In this document: positions 44,846 through 56,733 of the stretch, piece by piece
How positions within the stretch are numbered: position 1 is the first letter of the stretch
Layout: each line of letters begins with the position of its first letter
Assembly: GCA_010094025.1 (NCBI GenBank)
Contig: ML991848.1
Coordinates: 1-64,000 of the forward strand
Source: Viridothelium virens
Lineage: Eukaryota > Ascomycota > Dothideomycetes > Trypetheliales > Trypetheliaceae
DNA length: 64,000 bases
Direction: 5' to 3'
The notes under the pieces: model-generated
The model's input: only the letters and a program-made list of their open reading frames with translations
What the model was told of the DNA's origin: nothing
Database searches by the model: none
Position numbers and translations under genes: made by a program

Positions 44846-46437
44846 CTAGCCATCTAAATCCGACCTCGAATAACCCCAAGCCGCCAAGACTAGACGCATC
44901 CTGGAATCTGCTTTGTAATGTCGGCCAAATCCAGATTCATGCCGATAACAATTGAGGCAGATTTCCCTTTCATTACCGGTCAATCCCAGGCGTTTGACGA
45001 ATAGCGGATCTGAAAAATTCGACTCCCGGAGAAAAGCTTCTCTTAGATCGCGATCTTCAAGTCGCAAACGCAATAGGACCTTTGAACCTGGTTTGAATGC
45101 GTCCAACCATAGATTGCTCGGCACAACAGTATGGTTATTGTCCAGGAGGCACCATTTCTCCTTTTCGATATACATCCGATCACTGCTACCAAGATACCGT
45201 TTCGCAAGGTCCTGGACGATCTTGCTCATCTCCTGTGCAAGTAGATCAGCAAGCGCGCGTGGAAATTTCAGTAAGGCGCATGACTCGAAACGCACTTCTT
45301 CATCCCGCGGATATCTTACAAGATACCACTCATCACCTGGAGTCTCAAATCGAAACCGAAGCATAGCTTTAGGCTCAAACACTCCATCAGTGCTTGGCGA
45401 AGCTACAGGTCGAACACTCGACGAGATAGCCTCATCGTTCGTATGGCGTAACCCTGCAGTGCGGTCAGCATCAACCCAAGCGCTAGCACCAACTGCGAGG
45501 ACTGCGCAATACCTTGTGAATCAGCAGACCAGAGCTCAATGACTTTTACAGCAAAGCGAGTGGCACGCGCTTGAAGCCAGACATGCCCGGCAATAAGCAC
45601 GAAGTCGTCCTCTTCCATCCGGTCCATTTGCGTCACAGCTGAGTCTACATGGTCTGAATTGCGTCCATTCTGTCGGCCGATAATATCCGCATCAATGCCT
45701 TGTGGATTTAGCAGAACTACCGCCGATGTTCCTGCATGGATGTTGTTAACGTCTGTATTCCCCGGAAGCGTGCCTTCAACGAAATTGTCGAGACGTGTGA
45801 GCACATCTGAAGAGGCAGCCTCTGCCTCCTGAAAATAGTCCAGTGTGTTTCGGTCTGACTGCTCCGCCTGGACGAGGACATTCCTTGTTCCTTTTGACTC
45901 AGAAACGAGTCGTTCAACCTCTTCTTTGATGTGTTCGCTATAGGGCATTAGTTAATGTCTTAAGGAAAGCAGTGATCTTGCTTACTCCAAAGTTCCGTAC
46001 TGCATAAAGTCCAGCGTGTGCATCAGCAGACTCAATGTTAATTTTAAGGAATTCAGGGAGGACAGTCGGAGTGAAATTTTCGACTTGGTGAAGAGCCATT
46101 TCGTCTTCTGTCTGATACTGATCTGGGTGCCAGATTCAGATTGCAGGTCGCTCAAGAATTTTCCGACGTCATCAATATCTGTTTTGCAGAGGGTGACTAT
46201 CTCCGCAGTCACCTCGCGTGTCTCATTGATGACACCCTGGTCCGCATTGACTTGTTCAAGACGCTTCCGTAACTCTCGAAGGATGAATGAGACAGCTCTT
46301 GTATCTGTTGCAATTGACTTTATTTGAGCTCTTGCCTGACCAAATTCGTCAGCAACCCGCGATATGCCACGAGCTATCCGAAGTCCGGTTTCTGCTAAGG
46401 TGACAATGCTAGCGACGAGCCCGACTATCTCCGCCAT
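44846..46437 (-). CDS. HeLo-like N-terminal domain protein without NACHT/NB-ARC
   Basis: Exons 46437-45986, 45937-45513 and 45453-44846 join in phase to 494 residues, with 48- and 59-nt introns. The start MAEIVGLVASIVTLAETGLRI and the following helices match the fungal N-terminal domain of STAND proteins (Helo_like_N type), which spans about 1-150 here. Residues 150-290 are helical and acidic. The C-terminal 180 residues form a separate globular part with FRFETPGDEWYLVRYPRDEE, VVPSNLWLDAFKPGS and a Cys/His pair region (CLNCYRHESGFGRH) that I cannot name. No P-loop, WD40, ankyrin or TPR repeats are present. HeLo-type domains in STAND proteins can drive membrane-associated cell death; whether this one does is unknown. 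Confidence 0.7.
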
Positions 46438-48392
46438 TTCTATTGTGTAATAACTGAAAGCCAAGTTCAGACAAAGACGAGAGGTTATATATGAGAGCTT
46501 TGAAATTGAAAAATATAGGCATCACAGTCGAACTTTAAGGACGAGCTCCGCAAACAGCCTTGCCGAGCTGTTTTCCTCCAAGGAGCTGCACGTCCCATCT
46601 TGGAAGAGATTCCACAAGACGACCAATAGGTAGACAGACAGTCTAAGGCTCTCAGCTGTCGGGCACAGGACCCACCAGGAGATCGGGACAGGGTTGAGGT
46701 TGCTGAGTGCGGGATGAAACCAGCCATGAGCGGCAAATCCAATAGGCGTCGGCGATTCCTAAGAACGGCTGTCTGAAGAATTGCTTCCCTGTAGTTGCAG
46801 CGTCTTGCATGCTCGCCTGTCATAACATGTGCATGAGCATGACCGCATGGCGGCGGCCAGTCTGAGCGTTGAGCGACCCTGGAAATTCGACATCAGTTCC
46901 ATCATGGTATGAAAAATGGCGGACCGAGCGTGGAGCAACCCTGGAAATTCGAGTTCGATCATGGTACAAAAAATGGTGGACCGGGCGCTGAGCAGCTGGT
47001 TGCACTTCTAGAGAATCTGAGATTTGCCTAGGGTGCTTCCCACTGTGAGCTTCCTCCACACGGTCCAAGCCACACAAGCCGTTGGCGCAAGCTTTGCGCT
47101 GAATCTGATTGGCATTCAGGACCAGCCGACCTGGCAGTGCTTTTGCAGTTGACCTAATCTGTGCCTGGCACGAGCATCGCGGAGGAATAGAAGAGCCACC
47201 GAGCGTCTCCCGATACGTGATCTACCCCTTCTGCAGATGCAAGTGCTTCCCTTGATGCCGTGAAGCGGAAGTACAGCGTAGAAAGCACCGAAAGGATCTT
47301 TCCCTGTGTACGAGGCGCCATGGCAGCCTCCTACATGAAGGCATATCTCAGACTCTGGCCATCGGTTTTCTCGGCCCCCCGTGACATGGGGCCATCGACG
47401 TCGTACGATATACGCTGCATACTCGCGTCCTGGTAGATACGTACCTACTGCACCTTGGAGGTACGCACGGATACACCTGCTCCCTCTGTATCCCCTGTTT
47501 AGCTGGGCTTTTGCACACATACTCTAAGTCACATAATACACCGCTTTACATAGGATATTTCATGTTATTGGCTAGGCGGGGGATGCAACGGAGAATTCCT
47601 GAGGGCAACGCGAAGTTCGACTGGCCGCTCAGCATCAGGTCCATCTCTGCCCGTCTTGTTTGCCTTAGGGTGCCCACTTCTGCGTACACGCGACCTGGCA
47701 GCAGAAGGCTATGAATTAAGTGAGATTGGCTTTTGTGAGCTGCTGAACCTCACATCACTTTGTCTGTAGCGATTTCGAGATATGATACTGAGCAGCGTGG
47801 ATACCGCGTGGTCCAGGACGCCTTATCAACTCTTTCACCTTTAGAAGCAGGTGTCAGAATGCCTTGAAAATATCATGACCTTAGCGTGGACTGCGGCCAC
47901 CAGAAGCCAGCACCTCGAAGTTGATTGCATCAGCTGATATACCGGCGCAAGGGTTGTTCGCAGTATAGCCATGCTACGAAGTGAGAATTACATGCATGAT
48001 GCATCACTGGCAAAGTTTCGACAAAGCGACTCTTGGCTTGAATGCTTTTCATTAAGCTACGCACTCCATACAGATTGAAAGCATATGAAGCAAGGGCCTA
48101 AGCCATGAAGGGATAGTTCTCGGTTGTCTCTTCCTCTCTTCTTATGTCAACCAGCAGATTCTTCTAAATGGCCTTCGTCCTTCCTGTTTACAGAGTATAT
48201 GAATCATTCGCAGAGATAGCTTGAACATGAGCTCGCCGCTATCAATCCTAAGTTCTTGGATGAACTTCCGAAGATTTGACTCAGAAATCTCCTCCAGACC
48301 TTAGGCCAATCACCACGGAAGAGGTCATAGTATTTGCGGAATCTCAATTTCAATAATTTATCACAGGAAGCGAGACTTTTCTTCGACAACAC
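46438..48392. other. Gene-poor region with a tandem repeat
   Basis: About 2 kb. It holds a 60-bp tandem duplication at 46864-46995 and an Arg-rich minus-strand frame (47520-47116) that starts at an ATG but has no family features. No gene accepted. Confidence 0.35.
46864..46995. repeat. Tandem repeat of about 60 bp, two units plus a partial third
   Basis: Unit 1 (46864-46925) and unit 2 (46926-46982) share GAGCG, CCCTGGAAATTCGA, ATCATGGTA and AAAATGGYGGACC. They differ by a 5-bp length change and several substitutions. A third start (GGGCGCTGAGCAG) follows at 46983. Confidence 0.75.
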
Positions 48393-48983
48393 ATGTTTTG
48401 GATTATACTAGAAGGTCTTGCGAATGTCTGTCCTCTTCGATACGAACCCAGGGGAGGTCACTCGTCGATTAAGGATGATCTTGGGTCCTTCGACATTCCA
48501 CCTCTTGAATTGCTTTGTTGTGTGCTCGGGGGGCCTGACATAAAGACACTCATCGGCTTCATGTCCATCAGCAAACCGTCTAAGGACATTGCTTGTCAAC
48601 TTTCAGTCTGGAAGTCACTCACTACCCAGGCACTGGTCGTACTAAGAGCCAGAGTCAATTCAGGCGCGGCACCCTGGATCACCTGCAATGACTCGTATGC
48701 TAGCCTCTGCTGGTGGGAATGCTCTTCCCGTGCTGGATTTTCAGTCACGATCGATCTATTCAGGTGTCAGCGTGTTTGTCCTCGTTGTGCAAAATCATAT
48801 AATTGCGGCCGGTCGGTATACTCTCATTGTCATCCTTTACGGCCCGGACTATTTCAGCCATTTCACCAGCCAGTGGTTATCCAAGACGTCCGCGACTGGT
48901 ACCTCAGTGCATCGGATTTACTCAACGAAGTGAATTTCTTAAACATTCCAGGGCATTTGAGCTGCACAAAAGCGGCTGCGTGA
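48393..48983 (+). pseudogene. Divergent or decayed F-box-like protein
   Basis: A 196-codon frame from an ATG contains LGSFDIPPLELLCCVLGGPDIKTLIGFMSISKPS (a segment fitting F-box helices, LP-EL---L---DL-TL--F--VS). It is followed by a Cys-rich stretch LFRCQRVCPRCAKS, which aligns with a CxRVCxxC element I remember downstream of the F-box in a large ascomycete family. The usual first cysteine pair is degraded. After about residue 175 this frame loses similarity, while a different plus frame (about 48964-49086) reads like the family's helical C-terminus (QKRLRDLMWYAERL). A frameshift or missed intron is likely. F-box proteins normally bring substrates to SCF ubiquitin ligases. Confidence 0.45.
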
Positions 48984-50020
48984 TCTCATGTGGTACGCAG
49001 AGAGGTTGCGTCCACAGGCCCTACAGGAATTGAGGAACCAAATCCACGTGGTACCAGGGATCCTAATAAATGAGGGACCATCTTAACATTGTAATATCAG
49101 GCTTTACACCCGATGACGGGTTCGGAGATAATTTTACCATTGACTTGGACTCTGCATCTCCAACACCAGGAGGTGCCAAAAGAAATGCAGTGGCGTGGGT
49201 GGATCAAATGACCCGCTAGAGTAAGATCAAGCTGCGGGGAGGATGGCTCGAAGCTAGGTAGTTATGTAGCTCATAAGCTCACTATGAAATGAAGACGAGA
49301 TTATTTTGATCCTCATATATTGCAAAATGGTACAGTCTTGTTCTGGAGCGCCTTGACTCGACAACGCACTTGTTCTGTTGGTGCACAGAAAGGGCCATTC
49401 CTCCTTGTATCCACGCTGGCACGGCCACAGCAGAATTTCAGAGCCAATGGACTTAGTCGACTGCTGCTGAAGAAAGGTGGATGAAGCGGCAGACATAGCT
49501 TTTGCTTTTTCGTAGAGGTTGACGTTTCTAATCAAAGATCGTACCGATGGGCGAGCGCAGCCCAGTTATAAACGGCGTGAAGTATACCTATTAAGACAAG
49601 GTCATGTGGTTTCATCACAAGGCATCATCCTTTCACCAATGGAAGGATCATGAGAAGCGGCTCTTTCGGTCTGGATAATTCCGGTTTCCTGGGTTCGAAG
49701 CTCACTACCTATCAGCATCCGCCTGATTCAGAAGAGATCGTGTGCTGGTCTGCTCTAGTTTTTAGATCGGGGTTAGAATTGAAGTGCAAGTACTTGATCA
49801 ATGCAGCAGCGGTCAATTGATAGGCCATGACTCTCGGAAATACGTTCAAGTACTGAAGACACAAATGCAAACAGTAATTTCTAATGTATTAGCAAATCCT
49901 GAAGTTTTTCTACCTGCGTCAATCTTCTCCGTTTCTTCTGCCACCTCCCATCCCACATCTGCCCACCACTCAACATCCCGGTCACCCTCCGATAGAAATC
50001 ACCATGCTCCACAACTAGCA
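48984..50020. other. Intergenic region and PP2C leader
   Basis: No gene recognised. The PP2C frame is open upstream of its chosen start, with an alternative in-frame ATG at 49865 that would add 52 residues. Confidence 0.4.
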
Positions 50021-51952
50021 ATGCCCAAACCGCCATCGCTTCTCCCTTCCAAGCCCTCCGCTCTATTTTCTCCTCTTCTTCTCTGCCGCCGCTGCTTCCA
50101 CGACTACTTCGTCACCCACCTCCCCTCCTCCTCCCTCCACCCCGACTCCCGCTCCTCCACGGGCCCACACCACAAACTCCCACGCTCCGCCTCGACGCCC
50201 CACCGCGACGATGACGACAACAGTAACAACGCCGATGCCAGCGCCTCCTCCTCCTCCTCTTCCTCAAATGGCACCACCAGCCCCACCCGCCGCTCGCCCG
50301 CCGCGCTCCCGTTCAGCCCGAGCCGCGAGATGACAGTCGTCCGCATCCCGCTGCGCAGCGCCAAACACCACTTCGGCAGCTGCGTGAGCCGCGGCACGCG
50401 CCCCTACAACGAAGACGCCTTCCAGGCCGGCACGATCGAGGTCCCCGCCTTCGCCAAGCGTCGTCCTATCTCCCTGACGACGACGTCGAGGCGGCCGGCG
50501 GGGGCGGTGGCGAGTGGGGAGGGGGAGGGGACGAGTGCGGATGGGGCGAGTGGGGATCCGCAGGTGTTCTACTTTGGGGTGTTTGATGGGCATGGGGGAA
50601 GGGAGTGTGCGGAGTTTTTGAGGGAGAGACTGCATGAGTATGTGGAGGAGGGGACGGTGGCGTTTCGCTTGAGGAGTAGTTTGAAGAAGGAGTTTCCGGG
50701 GCAGGGGAAGTATGCAAGAAGGAGGAGTGTTGTTGGGCCGAGCAGAGAGACGGGCAGGCAGGGTGAGAGGGAGGGGAGCGAGATGGCGGAGGCTGGGAAG
50801 GAGAGTCTGGATGCGGTTGAGGTGAGGAAGCAGGATGGAGGCGAGAAGGTGAGGGCTGATGGGGAGAGGATACCTAGTGCGAAAGAGAGTGGTGAGCCTC
50901 CTCCGGAAGGAGCAGATCCAGTCCTTCAATCGGACGAGAATGGAAATGCAGAACAGCTCGAGAAGGAGTTGATTCAGGAGTGGAGGAATACTGTGGGTGG
51001 ATACTTCAAACGCTTCAAACCGGAATACTTTTCGGTCAAAGCTGGAGGACAAGGTCACGTTCTAGAACAGGATGGTGTTCAGAGCAGACATACAAACCCT
51101 TCCGCTGAAAGTGTTGGCGGCATTGGCATGGAAACTGTGCTAACCTATGCCTTTCTCAAGGCAGATCTGGATTTCATTGAAGCTCAAGCTAGTAAAAAGG
51201 ATGAGGAGGACCCTGTGCTGGCAGATCGAGCGCTCAATGCCGACGACGTCCTCGAGTATCCTTCACGTCGACTAAAGTCCATCGGTGACCCTAACAAGCG
51301 CTTCAAAGGCGGTAGCACAGGCAGCGTCGCCTTGATCTCAACCCCTACACCTACACCGTTCTGGCATCCCGCATCGCCTTCCACTCTCATCGTCTCTCAT
51401 GCAGGTGATACCCGCATCATCCTCTGCAATACTGCCAATGGCCAAGCTGTCCCTCTTACAAACAATCACCATCCCTCGACACCCATTGAAGCTACCCGTC
51501 TCCGGCGGTACGCCGCAACCTTCGTAACTGACTCCTTCGGTGAGGAACGCATGTCCGGTCTCGCCAATACACGTGCGTTTGGCGACATGTCGCGAAAACG
51601 TCTCGGCATCTCCGCAGAACCCGAAGTTCGGCGCGTCGAGCTCTCGCCCGCCGAGTACAGCTTCCTGGTTCTGTGCTCAGACGGCGTATCCGGCACACTG
51701 AGTGACCAAGAGATTGTGGACATTGTCAAAGAAGCCAAGACGCCTGAGCAAGGGGCGAGAGATGTGGTGGGATTTGCCACGGAGGTCAGTGGTGGAGGAG
51801 GGGGCGGCGATGCGGATAATGCTACTGCATTGGTGGTGCGATTGGGTGGTTGGGAAAGGCGGAGTGAAGGGGGCTTGGGGAGTCTTGGGACCAAGGAGGC
51901 GAGAGAGTGGAGAAGAAGAGACGCGATGGACCCGAGAAGTCGGAGGACGTGA
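50021..51952 (+). CDS. PP2C-family Ser/Thr phosphatase, probably mitochondrial (Ptc6-like)
   Basis: Single exon, 643 residues from the ATG at 50021. It is preferred over the in-frame ATG at 49865 because it starts a presequence-like stretch (MPKPPSLLPSKPSALFSP, LLLCRRCFHDYF). PP2C motifs with metal ligands are in order: RPYNEDAF (E131, D132), VFDGHGG (189-193), GSTGS (431-435), SHAGDTRI, GLANTRAFGD, LCSDGVSGTLSD and DNATALVVRL. About 230 residues between DGHGG and GSTGS are a charged, partly low-complexity insertion, so the protein is much larger than a minimal 300-residue PP2C. Large insertions and an N-terminal targeting peptide are seen in fungal Ptc6-type enzymes, which act on mitochondrial targets and mitophagy. 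The type assignment is moderate; the phosphatase assignment is firm. Confidence 0.9.
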   Translation: MPKPPSLLPSKPSALFSPLLLCRRCFHDYFVTHLPSSSLHPDSRSSTGPHHKLPRSASTPHRDDDDNSNNADASASSSSSSSNGTTSPTRRSPAALPFSPSREMTVVRIPLRSAKHHFGSCVSRGTRPYNEDAFQAGTIEVPAFAKRRPISLTTTSRRPAGAVASGEGEGTSADGASGDPQVFYFGVFDGHGGRECAEFLRERLHEYVEEGTVAFRLRSSLKKEFPGQGKYARRRSVVGPSRETGRQGEREGSEMAEAGKESLDAVEVRKQDGGEKVRADGERIPSAKESGEPPPEGADPVLQSDENGNAEQLEKELIQEWRNTVGGYFKRFKPEYFSVKAGGQGHVLEQDGVQSRHTNPSAESVGGIGMETVLTYAFLKADLDFIEAQASKKDEEDPVLADRALNADDVLEYPSRRLKSIGDPNKRFKGGSTGSVALISTPTPTPFWHPASPSTLIVSHAGDTRIILCNTANGQAVPLTNNHHPSTPIEATRLRRYAATFVTDSFGEERMSGLANTRAFGDMSRKRLGISAEPEVRRVELSPAEYSFLVLCSDGVSGTLSDQEIVDIVKEAKTPEQGARDVVGFATEVSGGGGGGDADNATALVVRLGGWERRSEGGLGSLGTKEAREWRRRDAMDPRSRRT

Positions 51953-52695
51953 TTATTAGGAGGAGACGAGAGAACAAGAGCAAAAGATGGTGGTGGCATG
52001 GGGAATTTTTGAGCATTGCATAGCACAACTGAACGGGTCACGAGCATTTAGCAAAGCATCAAGGAAAGGGCAAGGTATGTATCAGAGTTGTTGGGTTGTA
52101 CATAGAGCATCCGACTATACTCGACAGTACTTGTCTTGGGTAAAAGCTTCTTGGGGCTGTACAGTCACTTTAGAGTTCCGGAAGCAACACTATCGGCAAT
52201 ACCGAAATATCAAGGAGAGCCACATTCCGACGCAATATACTTTTTTAATTCTTAGGTGCCTAAATGGTGGCCGAGCTTGAGAGAATAGGATGTCACGTGA
52301 ATTGAGTAAGTTCCAGGTCCCATTTGGAAGTTGGCCTGGTCCGTGGGGCATCTAAACAGTGACGATGTGTGCGCTGCCCTGGAGCCAAGCACATGAGGAT
52401 CAACACGACCCCCAAAACCTCCATCTCTGCTCTTCCTGGCATAATCACACTTTCTAGAACACGCTGGGCCCTGACTCATACCCACACTCACTCCGTTCGG
52501 GACCAGATTTATTTCCTTCACGTGTCTTTGGATCCCGGAGTCCTTTTTTTGCCTTCTGCATTCACCTCGTCCGACTATTCCACACCGACTCTGCCTGCTA
52601 GAGCCTAACTCGCAGAGCCCGCTCCACAACCATACAATCTCCATTCTGGAGCCGCATCGCACCGGAGAACTTTTTTTGAAAGCTGAGTCTCAACC
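51953..52695. other. Intergenic region
   Basis: PP2C 3' flank and kap95 promoter. No gene recognised. Confidence 0.4.
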
Positions 52696-55600
52696 ATGGA
52701 TGTCAATCAAGTCCTGCAAGGCACTCTATCTGGAGGTATGTTGAAGCTCCGTGCCCCTCCTCATACCCACTGCGTGTTGGATTAGGCTGCGCAATATGTA
52801 CAGGAAAGATACTGACACGGCCCAGATGCGAACATTCGGTCCGCAGCGGAGCAGCAGCTTTCCCAGGCGGCAGACGCGGATTTTGTAAGTAAAAACGCGC
52901 CACCACCTTTTCTATTCGGCACGCGTGTGTGGTACTAACATGAGCTTGCCAAGCCCGGATACCTCACCACCCTTGCCGGAGAACTTGGAAACGAGCAGGC
53001 CGACTCGGCGGTCCGACAAGCAGCTGCTCTTGCACTCAAGAATGCCTTCACTGCGCGCGACTATTCACGCTTACGAGAGGTGCAAACACGATGGCTTCAA
53101 CATTTGGATCCGCAGATAAAACAAGGTGTTAAGGGCGTAGCCTTAAAGACTCTTTCCACCAATGACTCGCGTGCCAGTCAAGCAGCCGCACAATTTATTG
53201 CGTCCATTGCGGCCATTGAAATACCACATAACCAATGGGAAGAACTCATGCCAACACTTGTCCAAAGTGTGGGAGAAGGCACAGATTCCCAAAAGTCGGC
53301 GTCTTTGGTCGCCATAGGCTACATTTGCGACTCCGACGATGAAGATCTGAGGCGAGCATTGTCTGGCCATTCCAATGCCATCTTGACGGCAGTTGTTCAA
53401 GGCGCTCGAAAAGAAGAAACCAATAATGATGTTCGGCAACACGCTATCACCGCACTCGGTGATTCACTGGAGTTTGTGAGGTCAAATTTCGAAAACGAAG
53501 GCGAACGCAATTACATTATGCAAGTCATTTGTGAGGCTACACAGGCACAAGACGAGCGGATACAGCAAGGCGCGTATGGCTGTTTAAATAGAATCATGGG
53601 TCTTTATTATGACAAGATGCGCTTTTACATGGAGAAAGCCCTATTTGGACTGACAATCCAGGGTATGAAAAGTGACGAAGAAGATGTTGCCAAGCTTGCC
53701 ATCGAATTTTGGTGCACTGTCTGTGAGGAAGAATGCTCCATTGAGGACGACAACCTTCAGGTCAGTATTCTCCTCTACCTTCATTCACTGACCATTGTGT
53801 ATTGGCTGTAATTAACACATACGCACACAGTCTCGGGCAGAAGGCTCAACTGAACTACGCGAGCATCACAATTTCGCCAGAATCGCAACGCAAGAAGTCG
53901 TTCCTGTCCTGCTCGAACTCATGGCCAAGCAAGACGAGGATGCCACGGACGATGAATACAATGTCTCCAGAGCTGCTTATCAGTGCCTCACGTTATACTC
54001 ACAAGCAGTTCAAAACTCGATTGTTCCCCCAATCATTGTGTTTCTTGAGAAATACTTTCGATCCGACGACTGGCATTATCGTGATGCAGCTGTTTCGGCA
54101 TTCGGCGCTATCATGGAGGGACCCGACGATAAGACTTTGGAGCCTTTGGTGAAGCAGGCCTTGCCTTTACTCATTGGCACGATGAGCGACAGTTCTTTGC
54201 ACGTCAAAGATTCGGCTGCCTACGCCTTGGGTCGTGTGTGCGATGTCTGCTCCGACGCCATTGAACCAACCACCCAATTGGAGCAAATGATCTCTGCACT
54301 CTTTGCCGGCTTGACAAGTCATCCAAAGATGGCAGGCTCATGCTGTTGGGCTCTCATGAATCTTGCAGACCGCTTTGCTGGAGAGCCCGGGAGCCAAGAA
54401 AACCCACTCTCACCACATTTTAAGAATAGTATTCACGCTCTCCTTCAAGTCACCGAAAGGTATGTCATGATTTTTGTTGGCGATGCTGGAAGGCCGGCTA
54501 ACTTCATTATTAGGCCAGATGCAGATAACAACTTGCGCACGGCCGCTTACGAAGTCTTGAGCACATTTGTGCTTAATGCAGCGAACGAGAGCTTACAAGC
54601 AGTTGCCAGTCTGACTGAGATTATCCTTCAACGGCTTGACCAGACAATTCCCATGCAGCAACAAGTTGTCAGTGTCGAAGATAAGCTCAGCCTTGAGGAA
54701 ATGCAGACTAGCTTGACGAGTGTGGTGATGGCTATCATCCAGCGACTTGAAGAAAAGATCGAACCCCAAGCTGACCGAATCATGGCTCTAATGCTGCAAC
54801 TTTTGGGAATGAATAGCGACAAGTCCAGCGTTCCAGATATAATCTTCGCTGCTATTGGTGCGCTCGCCAACGCACTCGAGGGTGGATTCCAGAGATATAT
54901 GGAGCCCTTTATGCCATTCCTATTCAATGCGCTCGGTAATCAAGACGAACCCGGTTTGTGTGCCATGGCTATCGGCCTTGTCAGCGATTTCAGTCGTGCA
55001 CTTGGAGACAAGATTCAACCACAATGCGACGCTTTCATGAACTACTTACTCAACAACTTGCGCAGTATGACGCTCGGAAATCAGTTCAAGCCCGCGATTC
55101 TGCAGTGTTTTGGGGACATCGCACAAGCTATTGGTGGCCACTTCGAGACATACCTCTCGGTGGTAGCACAAGTCTTACAACAAGCCGCTAACATCAATGC
55201 ACCCCAGGAGCAGGCGTCAATTGACATGATCGAGTACGTCATGTCTCTACGCGAAGGGATCATGGATGCATGGGGTGGAATTGTCCAAGCTATGAAGGCC
55301 GGCAACAAATCTAATGTTTTGATACCGTACATTGAGCCTATCTTCGCCTTGCTGCACTCGATTGCTGGAGAGCACAATCGTTCCGATAGCTTGTTGCGGT
55401 CGTCAATGGGCGTCATTGGGTGAGTTCGCCGTCTCTGCCGTAGTACCTATCCTCTAACAAACGATTTTAGCGACATTTCCGACGCCTTTCCCAGTGGTGA
55501 ATACAGCAACTTTTTCCGCCCTGATTGGGTGACTCAGTTTGCTCGAGACGTTCGAGCGAACAAAGAACTGTCAGATCGCACTCGCGACACCGCTCGCTGG

Positions 55601-55766
55601 GCGAGAGAGCAGATCAAATTGCAAATGGGTAAGCCTCACCCGATTTATTATCCGCTCGCTGCAACTCCGAGAGGACAACCGTCTGGAGGACTTGTTTGTC
55701 TTCCAACATCACACGACTAATGGCGCTGTCTATCAAGCTGGAGGACAAGGGGCACAAATGTCTTAA
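52696..55766 (+). CDS. kap95: Importin beta-1 subunit (karyopherin Kap95)
   Basis: Seven exons (52696-52735, 52826-52884, 52954-53760, 53831-54459, 54514-55419, 55471-55628, 55738-55766) give 875 residues, the usual length. The first two exons are short and read MDVNQVLQGTLSG-DANIRSAAEQQL, the importin-beta start. HEAT-type helical repeats fill the protein, with hallmark segments RDAAVSAFGAIMEGP, VKDSAAYALGRVCD and an acidic loop. Kap95 carries importin-alpha cargo through nuclear pores and binds RanGTP near the N-terminus. Intron 4 is 54 nt, in frame and stop-free, so retention would insert 18 residues. The last exon is only 29 nt (AGGQGAQMS end); an alternative acceptor 6 nt downstream would drop two residues. 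Confidence 0.95.
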
Positions 55767-56733
55767 TGGCTCGTGTTAGACACTTTTGACACCCGATCCT
55801 TTCCAAGCGACGCAGATACCCCCCCTACGCTGCTCCGCCGCTGATCGAACTGCTTTGGCACGAACGCTTGCCTCAGCACTTCGTATACACCGGCAACTAC
55901 AACTTTGCTCCCTGGATAGCAATTCTAGAGTAGCAATTCCCGCCCCCATCCGCGCCCGACGTCCACGTAGCGGTTCCATTGCCCTAACGCGGGCGATACA
56001 CAATTCGCCCCTTCTGATGTATCGCGATGCGATATGTCGCCCACCCATCGACCCCTGACATTGCTAACTTGCCTATTGCTTACGCCGCCCCAATGATTCG
56101 CGCGAAATACCACGGAAGAAAGAAGTCGATTCTACTACCCTTCTGGAGACGCTAACAATCCAAGTTTGAGACGTCGTCCAGGACCCCTGTTGCAAAGATT
56201 TATTTGAAGCGCCCCAATACGTTCGCACCATTTACAATCGCATCCTAGCACCACTGTTTCCCACCATTCGGCAAAAAAGCACAAACGATTCACAATCTTG
56301 TATTATACCTAGAGTTTCAAGACCCCAACCCCCTCTTGTCCAATCAGACAGCAGCACAGCATCCAACATGCATGGATGGCTATCTGAAAGCTTGCAAAAG
56401 GCGGTGTGGAAGGCTATATCGGCGAGAAGGAGAGGCAAGTAGATAGAATAATAAAGGAAGATCTCTATGAATACTTCTTTGCAGTTCTGTCGTATGAATA
56501 AGAAAGTGATTGCACGAATTTCTAGAATGTCATTGTCATGAACGTAGCGTGGAATCCGAAAGTGATAAAACTGGGTTCTAAGAATGCTATCAAATGTAAG
56601 GCTAAGAACGCTCAATGGATCGATGCATATGAGGACATCGCTCATGACCCGCATTTTACGAAGTACCGGACTGCTGAACCGTTAAAAATACAACTGGCCT
56701 TTGCCCTCACAATGGCAGCATAACGACCGCCAT
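55767..56733. other. Intergenic region between convergent genes
   Basis: kap95 and methyltransferase 3' flanks. Small frames on both strands show no features. Confidence 0.4.

Noticed and set aside
47116-47520. 134-codon ATG frame on the minus strand
   Set aside because: Arg/Gly/Cys-rich without family pattern, signal peptide or neighbouring exon.
49690-49705. GGTTCGAAGCTC, resembling a tRNA B-box
   Set aside because: No A-box at the right distance and no cloverleaf can be folded around it.
50264-51058. 264-codon minus-strand frame inside the PP2C gene
   Set aside because: Pro/Arg/Leu-rich complement of a GC-biased coding region; the plus strand carries the PP2C motifs.
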